6,536 nt of DNA. It comes from Lachnospiraceae bacterium (GTDB taxonomy: Bacteria; Bacillota; Clostridia; Lachnospirales; Lachnospiraceae). Location: contig DOWG01000035.1 in the NCBI GenBank assembly GCA_003519685.1, positions 1,914 through 8,449 on the forward strand. The letters are read 5' to 3'. Positions within the stretch are counted from its first letter, which is position 1. Each line of letters begins with the position of its first letter. This document shows positions 1 through 3,877 of the stretch, one piece after another. Made by a program: the position numbers and the translations under genes. The notes under the pieces are model-generated. The model had not been told where the DNA came from, searched no databases, and saw nothing but the letters and a program-made list of their open reading frames with translations.

Positions 1-5
1 GTCAC

Positions 6-623
6 TTATTGAAACATACGGAATAAACCGATTACTTTCCCTAAGATAGAAAGCTCGGGAACAATGATCGGCTCCATGGTGTCATTTTCCGGCTGCAGCC
101 GATAATAACCGCTCTCCTTATAGAAAGTCTTGACCGTTACCTCATCTTCAATCAGGGCTACAACAATATCGCCATTCTTTGCAACGGATTGCTTTTGAAC
201 TAAGATTTTGTCGCCGTCGAAAATGCCTGCATTGATCATACTTTCTCCTTTTACCTTCAGCATAAAGGTTTCTTCGTTCGGCATAAATTCGGAAGGAATA
301 GGAAAGTAAGCTTCGATATTCTCTACTGCTAAAATCGGCTGACCAGCGGTGATTGTACCAACAACCGGTACATTCACAAGCTCCCGCCTGGTCAAATTAA
401 ATTCATCGTCAATAATCTCAATCGCACGCGGCTTGGACGGGTCGCGGCGAATATAGCCATTCTTCTCTAAGGTTTCCAAATGAGAGTGCACAGAAGAGGT
501 TGACTTTAAATTAACAGCTTCACATATCTCACGAACAGCCGGCGGATAGCCTTTGTTAATAATCTGAGATTTTACATATTCTAAAATTTCCTTTTGCTTA
601 TTACTTATCTTGCCATATCCCAT
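6..623 (-). CDS. lexA: LexA, SOS-response transcriptional repressor and self-cleaving protease
   Basis: LexA binds SOS boxes in the cytoplasm and represses DNA-damage genes. RecA filaments on single-stranded DNA trigger its self-cleavage. The protein is 205 residues, the length I recall for B. subtilis LexA, and matches it closely along its whole length. Residues 1-70 form the winged helix-turn-helix (GYPPAVREIC, then STSSVHSHLETLE, then RRDPSKPRAIEI). The C-terminal half is an S24 peptidase domain: scissile Ala93-Gly94 in VGTITAGQPI, catalytic Ser128 in GESMINAGIFDGD, and Lys165 in DEVTVKTF. It ends in the usual SILGKVIGLFR. All key residues are present, so it should be active. GGAGG lies 9-10 bases before the ATG at 623 (633-637, minus strand), which fixes the start. 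It is divergent from a yneA-like gene, with several SOS boxes between them, so it is probably autoregulated. No terminator is visible before the window edge. Confidence 0.98.
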   Translation of the reverse strand: MGYGKISNKQKEILEYVKSQIINKGYPPAVREICEAVNLKSTSSVHSHLETLEKNGYIRRDPSKPRAIEIIDDEFNLTRRELVNVPVVGTITAGQPILAVENIEAYFPIPSEFMPNEETFMLKVKGESMINAGIFDGDKILVQKQSVAKNGDIVVALIEDEVTVKTFYKESGYYRLQPENDTMEPIIVPELSILGKVIGLFRMFQ

Positions 624-707
624 AAGTATCAGCCTCCAATTCTTATTTTATCATTTTTCTATCGGGTAAATTGTTATTCGTTATGAATTAAATTGATTAT
701 ATTCAAC

Positions 708-736
708 AGTATAACATAAATGGATGAAAAGTGCAA
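708..736 (-). promoter_or_regulatory. Sigma-A promoter of lexA
   Basis: On the minus strand, -35 TTGCAC (736-731), a 17-base spacer and -10 TATACT (713-708) match a vegetative promoter. They would start transcription near 701, giving a leader of roughly 80 bases before the lexA ATG. A weak SOS-box-like sequence (735-748) overlaps the -35 and a strong one (755-768) lies just upstream, which fits LexA autorepression. The promoter is read from sequence only. Confidence 0.7.
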
Positions 737-748
737 AACTAATGTTCT
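735..748 (+). promoter_or_regulatory. Weak SOS-box-like site at the lexA -35
   Basis: AAAACTAATGTTCT matches about 10 of 14 positions of the Gram-positive SOS consensus CGAACRNRYGTTYG. It keeps the core AAC and GTTC half-sites but lacks the outer bases. It overlaps the lexA -35 and sits 20 bp (centre to centre) from the next box, so it could be a low-affinity operator. On its own it would not be convincing. Confidence 0.4.
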
Positions 749-754
749 GAAAAT

Positions 755-768
755 CGAAAAAATGTTTG
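755..768 (+). promoter_or_regulatory. LexA operator (SOS box), best match in the window
   Basis: CGAAAAAATGTTTG matches 13 of 14 positions of CGAACRNRYGTTYG; only the C of the left AAC is replaced. It lies about 20 bp upstream of the lexA -35 and 30 bp upstream of the yneA -35, so it could serve either promoter. Confidence 0.75.
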
Positions 769-774
769 CAAAAC

Positions 775-788
775 AAAATATATGTTCG
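775..788 (+). promoter_or_regulatory. LexA operator (SOS box), degenerate left half
   Basis: AAAATATATGTTCG matches 11 of 14 consensus positions with a perfect right half (ATGTTCG). Its centre is 20 bp from the previous box and it ends 9 bp before the yneA -35 hexamer. Confidence 0.6.
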
Positions 789-797
789 AAAAAACTA

Positions 798-826
798 TTG
801 ACAAACAAATGTATGTTCGATATAAT
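798..826 (+). promoter_or_regulatory. Consensus sigma-A promoter of yneA
   Basis: -35 TTGACA (798-803), a 17-base spacer and -10 TATAAT (821-826) are perfect vegetative hexamers at ideal spacing. Transcription would begin near 833, leaving a leader of about 100 bases before the yneA ATG at 933. SOS boxes lie upstream of, inside and downstream of this promoter. An inherently strong promoter held by LexA is what a damage-induced gene would need. Confidence 0.85.
806..819 (+). promoter_or_regulatory. LexA operator (SOS box) inside the yneA promoter spacer
   Basis: CAAATGTATGTTCG matches 12 of 14 consensus positions. It lies wholly between the -35 and -10 hexamers of the yneA promoter, so bound LexA should directly exclude RNA polymerase. 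Confidence 0.75.
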
Positions 827-835
827 GACAATAAA

Positions 836-849
836 GAAACAAATGTTCG
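836..849 (+). promoter_or_regulatory. LexA operator (SOS box) at the yneA transcription start
   Basis: GAAACAAATGTTCG matches 12 of 14 consensus positions, with the AAC and GTTCG core intact. It begins a few bases after the predicted start point, a normal place for a repressor site, and is 30 bp centre to centre from the spacer box. Confidence 0.7.
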
Positions 850-862
850 TATCATATGTTCG
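849..862 (+). promoter_or_regulatory. LexA operator (SOS box) in the yneA leader
   Basis: GTATCATATGTTCG matches 11 of 14 consensus positions. It shares one base with the preceding box, giving two adjoining sites 13 bp apart centre to centre. Its core CATATG is symmetric and the right half is perfect. Confidence 0.55.
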
Positions 863-918
863 GATGGAACGGCGCATAACAGACTTCTTTAATATCAATG
901 ATACGAAAGAGAAAACTG

Positions 919-925
919 TGAGGTG
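919..925 (+). promoter_or_regulatory. Ribosome binding site that sets the yneA start
   Basis: TGAGGTG ends 7 bases before the ATG at 933. The upstream in-frame ATGs (720, 825, 843, 864) have no comparable site and lie before or within the promoter and operators, so 933 is the supported start. Confidence 0.75.
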
Positions 926-932
926 TTATGTT

Positions 933-1286
933 ATGTATGGAGCAATGCATCATAGAAATATAAGTAAGCGAAAGGAATTATTACTGAGAAGAAAGTTCTT
1001 CTTTTTTAGCTTGCTGTTTTTGCTTGTGTTGGTTTTATTCTCAATCGTTTTTGTCACGAAGACTGTTACAGCAGAAAGAAATACGAATCGGACGAAGATG
1101 ATAACCAGTGTACAGATTAAGAAAGGGGATACCTTATGGAGTATTGCCAAATCTTATATTTCTGAGGAATATAATGATATCGGTGATTATATAGATGAAA
1201 TTAAGACGAGCAACGGTTTGACCTCTGATACGATCCATGCCGGTAATTATATTATTGTACCTTATTATGTGGATGTATCGCAGTGA
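933..1286 (+). CDS. yneA: YneA-like SOS-induced cell division suppressor (membrane-anchored LysM protein)
   Basis: The 117-residue protein has a basic N-terminus (HHRNISKRKELLLRRK), one hydrophobic segment at about residues 22-42 and a short linker. A single LysM domain follows at about 57-112, with VQIKKGDTLWSIAKSY at its start and HAGNYIIVPYY at its end. This is the layout of B. subtilis YneA (about 105 residues), which is made after DNA damage, sits in the membrane with LysM outside, and delays septation until repair is done. The position next to divergent lexA, the strong promoter and the SOS boxes all support the assignment. The reading frame stays open back to 720, but that stretch is promoter and operator DNA; the ATG at 933 has the ribosome site. 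In B. subtilis yneB and ynzC follow; here they do not. LysM alone would not be diagnostic, so the call rests on domain layout plus context. Confidence 0.85.
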   Translation: MYGAMHHRNISKRKELLLRRKFFFFSLLFLLVLVLFSIVFVTKTVTAERNTNRTKMITSVQIKKGDTLWSIAKSYISEEYNDIGDYIDEIKTSNGLTSDTIHAGNYIIVPYYVDVSQ

Positions 1287-1353
1287 AATGAATATTCGAT
1301 TCGATATATGCATTAAAGCTGAAGCAAGTATTATGATAGGTAAGATATGATCT

Positions 1354-1369
1354 ATGACAGTCTGGTCAT
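1354..1369. repeat. Short inverted repeat in the yneA-MFS gap
   Basis: ATGAC and GTCAT flank a 6-base centre, about 40 bp upstream of the -35 of the transporter promoter. The rest of the gap (1287-1407) shows no gene and no clear terminator for yneA. The repeat could be an operator for the transporter, but five base pairs in AT-rich DNA is weak evidence. Confidence 0.25.
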
Positions 1370-1407
1370 GAATATAAGATAGAACATTCAAACAATTCTT
1401 TACTGCA

Positions 1408-1436
1408 TTGACACAACTTACATGATATGCTATTAT
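1408..1436 (+). promoter_or_regulatory. Sigma-A promoter of the MFS transporter gene
   Basis: -35 TTGACA (1408-1413), a 17-base spacer and -10 TATTAT (1431-1436) form a near-consensus vegetative promoter. It ends about 50 bp before the transporter start. It probably also drives the downstream aldo/keto reductase. Confidence 0.75.
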
Positions 1437-1472
1437 TCACCTGCTTTACTGTTTGATTGACATAATACATAT

Positions 1473-1482
1473 AAAGGATGGA
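1473..1482 (+). promoter_or_regulatory. Ribosome binding site that sets the MFS start
   Basis: AAAGGATGGA is a reasonable Shine-Dalgarno sequence with 7 bases to the ATG at 1490. It overlaps the upstream in-frame ATG at 1478, which would have no spacing at all, so 1490 is preferred. Confidence 0.6.
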
Positions 1483-1489
1483 ATACTGC

Positions 1490-2650
1490 ATGGTGACATT
1501 ATTAATTATAATTTACATATCATTTATCAGTCTCGGACTGCCGGATTCCCTGCTGGGGTCCGCCTGGCCTGCAATTAATGCAGACCTTGGTGTTCCGCTG
1601 TCTTATGCGGGAATTGTAACAATGATTATATCAGGCGGAACGATAATATCCAGCTTTCATAGCGAGAGGATAATACGCAGATTTGGCACCGGACTTGTTA
1701 CTGCGGTCAGTGTCTTAATGACAGCATTAGCTTTGCTAGGGTTTGGATATTCCAGGAACTTCGGGTGGTTTTGCGTCCTCGCAATTCCGCTGGGACTTGG
1801 TGCCGGGTCGGTTGACGCAGCGTTGAATAACTTCGTTGCTTTACATTACAAGGCAAAACATATGAGCTGGCTGCATTGCTTCTGGGGTGTTGGGGCAGCC
1901 ATAGGACCTATCATTATTTCCTCTTTTCTTAAGGAACCGGGAGGTTGGAGCTACGGATATCTGGTTATCGGCGGAATACAGATTATACTTGCTATTGTTC
2001 TTTTTGTTACACTGCCTTTCTGGAAGAGAGCTGCCGCGGCAAATAATGAGACAGAAGACCCGGACCGTGAGCCGCATAAATTCATTGAATTGATTCAGAT
2101 TCCCGGTGCAAAGTCTGCTTTAACCACCTTTTTCTGCTATTGTGCAGTTGAATCAACGACCGGATTGTGGGGAAGCAGCTATTTATTTGTAACCAAAGGA
2201 ATATCGGTGGAAGTAGCTGCAAAGATGGTATCTTTATTCTATCTCGGTATTACCGGGGGCAGATTCCTATCCGGTTTTTTAACGATGAAATTTAATAATA
2301 AAACGATGATTCGTTTTGGACAGATAGGAATTTTACTTGGGATAGCCATAATTTTATTACCCTTTGGCAATCTTACTTTAGCTGCTGGATTTATGATAAT
2401 TGGTCTTGGATGCGCTCCAATTTATCCTTCGATCATACAAGAGACACCGACAAGATTTGGAAAAGCATTATCGCAGTCCTTTATCGGATTTCAGATGGCA
2501 TTTGCCTATATTGGAGCAACCTTCATGCCGCCGTTGTTTGGAGTGATTGCAGATAACATTAGTTTACTATGGTATCCGTTCTTTTTACTGGCTCTGCTGG
2601 TATTGATGATCGTCAATTCCGAGATAATGAATAAGGTAACTATGAAGTAA
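1490..2650 (+). CDS. Major facilitator superfamily transporter, FucP-like branch, substrate unknown
   Basis: The 386-residue inner-membrane protein has about 12 hydrophobic segments in two sets of six. They are separated by a charged cytoplasmic loop (about residues 178-205, rich in D, E, R and K). An MFS motif-A-like turn follows helix 2 (SERIIRRFG), and its counterpart follows helix 8 (GRFLSGFLTMKFNNK). Helix 1 carries an acidic residue in LGLPDSLLGSAWP. The fourth helix has GSVDAALNNFVA and the seventh AVESTTGLWGSSYL. Membrane-embedded acidic residues of this kind couple transport to protons in the fucose permease (FucP) group, which this resembles; that is family knowledge from memory. 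Sugars, nucleosides or small drugs are all possible cargoes. It has its own sigma-A promoter and is followed by an aldo/keto reductase on the same strand after about 100 bp, so the two may act together. Start 1490 is chosen over 1478 because of ribosome-site spacing. Confidence 0.9.
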   Translation: MVTLLIIIYISFISLGLPDSLLGSAWPAINADLGVPLSYAGIVTMIISGGTIISSFHSERIIRRFGTGLVTAVSVLMTALALLGFGYSRNFGWFCVLAIPLGLGAGSVDAALNNFVALHYKAKHMSWLHCFWGVGAAIGPIIISSFLKEPGGWSYGYLVIGGIQIILAIVLFVTLPFWKRAAAANNETEDPDREPHKFIELIQIPGAKSALTTFFCYCAVESTTGLWGSSYLFVTKGISVEVAAKMVSLFYLGITGGRFLSGFLTMKFNNKTMIRFGQIGILLGIAIILLPFGNLTLAAGFMIIGLGCAPIYPSIIQETPTRFGKALSQSFIGFQMAFAYIGATFMPPLFGVIADNISLLWYPFFLLALLVLMIVNSEIMNKVTMK

Positions 2651-2732
2651 ATTTTAGCTTAAGATTTGCTCAATTAATGCATTGATAAGTAATAGTAACA
2701 ACCTATGTGCAAAAAAATATTTTATATTAATA

Positions 2733-2742
2733 AGAGAGGATG
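2733..2742 (+). promoter_or_regulatory. Ribosome binding site of the aldo/keto reductase
   Basis: AGAGAGGATG lies about 10 bases before the ATG at 2752. The in-frame ATG at 2740 overlaps the site and has no spacing, so 2752 is the more likely start. Upstream, TTGATA (2682-2687) and TATGTG (2704-2709) are a weak promoter possibility only. Confidence 0.5.
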
Positions 2743-2751
2743 GTACCCTAT

Positions 2752-3672
2752 ATGAGAACGATGAAATTAGGTAAGAGCAATCTGGAGGTTCCTGTAATTG
2801 CTATTGGATGTATGAGGATGAATTCGTTAACGAAGCAGGAGGCAGAAAGATATGTTCATGCGGCTCTTGAGGAAGGAGCAAATTTCTTTGACCACGCCGA
2901 TATCTATGACGGTGGTAACTGCGAAAAAATCTTTTCAGATGCCATTGGTATGAATTCCACAATAAGAGAGAAGATTATGATACAGTCAAAATGTGGAATC
3001 GTGCCCGGAAACCGTTTTGATTTTTCTAAGGAGCATATTTTAGCATCGGTAGATGGTATATTACAACGGTTAAAGACGGATTATCTGGATGTTCTGTTAC
3101 TGCATCGTCCGGATGCCCTGGTTGAGCCGGAGGAAGTTGCCGAAGCCTTTGATCAGCTGGAGAACTCCGGAAAAGTACGGCATTTTGGGGTTTCCAACCA
3201 GAATTCGATGCAGATTCAATTATTACAGAAATCCTTAAACCAGGATATTATTGCAAACCAGTTGCAGTTTAGTATTACCAATGCAACCATGGTTTCCGCA
3301 GGTATTAATGTTAATATGCAAAATGATGCTGCAATCAACCGGGATGGCAGTGTATTAGACTATTGCAGATTAAATGATATTACCATCCAGCCATGGTCCC
3401 CATTCCAGTATGGTTTCTTTGAAGGCGTTTTCCTGGGGAATAGTAAGTTTCCAGAATTAAATCAGGTAATTGACCGTATCGCAGATAAATACGGTGTTAC
3501 GAATACTACGATTGCCATAGCCTGGATCTTGCGGCATCCTGCACATATGCAGCCGATTATTGGAACGATGAACATAAATCGAATGAAGGATTGCTGTAAG
3601 GCAGCTGATCTTACGATCACAAGAGAAGAATGGTATGAGATTTATCGTGCGGCAGGAAATGTATTGCCGTAA
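2752..3672 (+). CDS. NAD(P)H-dependent aldo/keto reductase, YdhF type
   Basis: A soluble TIM-barrel oxidoreductase of 306 residues that should reduce carbonyl compounds with NADPH. The catalytic tetrad is complete: Asp47 and Tyr52 in FFDHADIYDGGNCE, Lys80 in IQSKCGI, and His118 in LLLHRPDALVEPEEVAEAF. GKVRHFGVSN and, near the C-terminus, PIIGTMNINRMKDC are the typical barrel and cofactor-phosphate segments. DHADIY, SKCGI, HRPD and SGKVRHFGVSN closely match my recollection of E. coli YdhF, and the length fits, so I place it there rather than with the shorter 2,5-diketogluconate reductases. YdhF substrates are not known. The gene follows the MFS gene by about 100 bp with no terminator between, so it is probably co-transcribed, and it ends at a strong terminator. 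The start at 2752 rather than 2740 follows from ribosome-site spacing. Confidence 0.93.
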   Translation: MRTMKLGKSNLEVPVIAIGCMRMNSLTKQEAERYVHAALEEGANFFDHADIYDGGNCEKIFSDAIGMNSTIREKIMIQSKCGIVPGNRFDFSKEHILASVDGILQRLKTDYLDVLLLHRPDALVEPEEVAEAFDQLENSGKVRHFGVSNQNSMQIQLLQKSLNQDIIANQLQFSITNATMVSAGINVNMQNDAAINRDGSVLDYCRLNDITIQPWSPFQYGFFEGVFLGNSKFPELNQVIDRIADKYGVTNTTIAIAWILRHPAHMQPIIGTMNINRMKDCCKAADLTITREEWYEIYRAAGNVLP

Positions 3673-3687
3673 GATTTTGCGGAAAAG

Positions 3688-3742
3688 AGCCCCTATAAAA
3701 TGGACTGTTAAAAAAACGGTTCTTTTATGGGGGCTGTTTTTT
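3688..3742 (+). terminator. Rho-independent terminator after the aldo/keto reductase
   Basis: The left arm AGCCCCTATAAAA (3688-3700) pairs with TTTTATGGGGGCT (3723-3735) over 13 bp with one G-U pair. The stem can extend inward through GGACTG and CGGTTC with wobble pairs. A run of six T follows (3737-3742). It closes the MFS-reductase unit and separates it from the oxidase gene. Confidence 0.9.
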
Positions 3743-3813
3743 CCTTGAAATTATCTATGATTTTGGCTTGTTACAGTTTTGACAAATTACTTTATGTATC
3801 TCCACGGTTAGAC

Positions 3814-3840
3814 ACATAATAAAGCAAGTAACATATTATA
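3814..3840 (+). promoter_or_regulatory. Possible sporulation (sigma-K or sigma-E) promoter of the multicopper oxidase gene
   Basis: CATATTATA (3832-3840) fits the sigma-K -10 consensus CATANNNTA exactly. AC (3814-3815, within ACAC) sits 16 bases upstream, close to the sigma-K -35 element. CATATTAT also partly fits the sigma-E -10. No convincing sigma-A pair was found: TTGACA at 3779-3784 has no -10 at proper spacing. A mother-cell promoter would suit a spore-coat enzyme. The motifs are short and the region is AT-rich, so this is a suggestion. Confidence 0.45.
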
Positions 3841-3862
3841 TCTTAGAAAGACCATTTATTCT

Positions 3863-3871
3863 AAAGGGAGG
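3863..3871 (+). promoter_or_regulatory. Strong ribosome binding site of the multicopper oxidase gene
   Basis: AAAGGGAGG ends 6 bases before the ATG at 3878. It is the strongest Shine-Dalgarno sequence in the window. It confirms that translation begins ahead of the acidic repeat region and not at the catalytic domain. Confidence 0.85.
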
Positions 3872-3877
3872 TATAAG

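Noticed and set aside
674..898. Open frame of 74 codons on the minus strand between lexA and yneA
   Set aside because: It covers the lexA promoter and the operators, and its translation is low-complexity hydrophobic sequence typical of AT-rich non-coding DNA.
720..932. Upstream part of the long yneA frame as genuine coding sequence
   Set aside because: It overlaps both promoters and all SOS boxes, lacks a ribosome site at its ATG, and adds nothing that resembles a YneA protein.
2671..2686. Inverted repeat TCAAT/ATTGA after the transporter gene considered as a terminator
   Set aside because: The stem is only five weak base pairs and no T-run follows, so read-through into the reductase gene is more likely.
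3779..3784. TTGACA upstream of the oxidase gene as a sigma-A -35
   Set aside because: At 16-18 bases downstream there is only C/G-containing sequence (around CCACGG) with no -10 match, so it was not called as a promoter.
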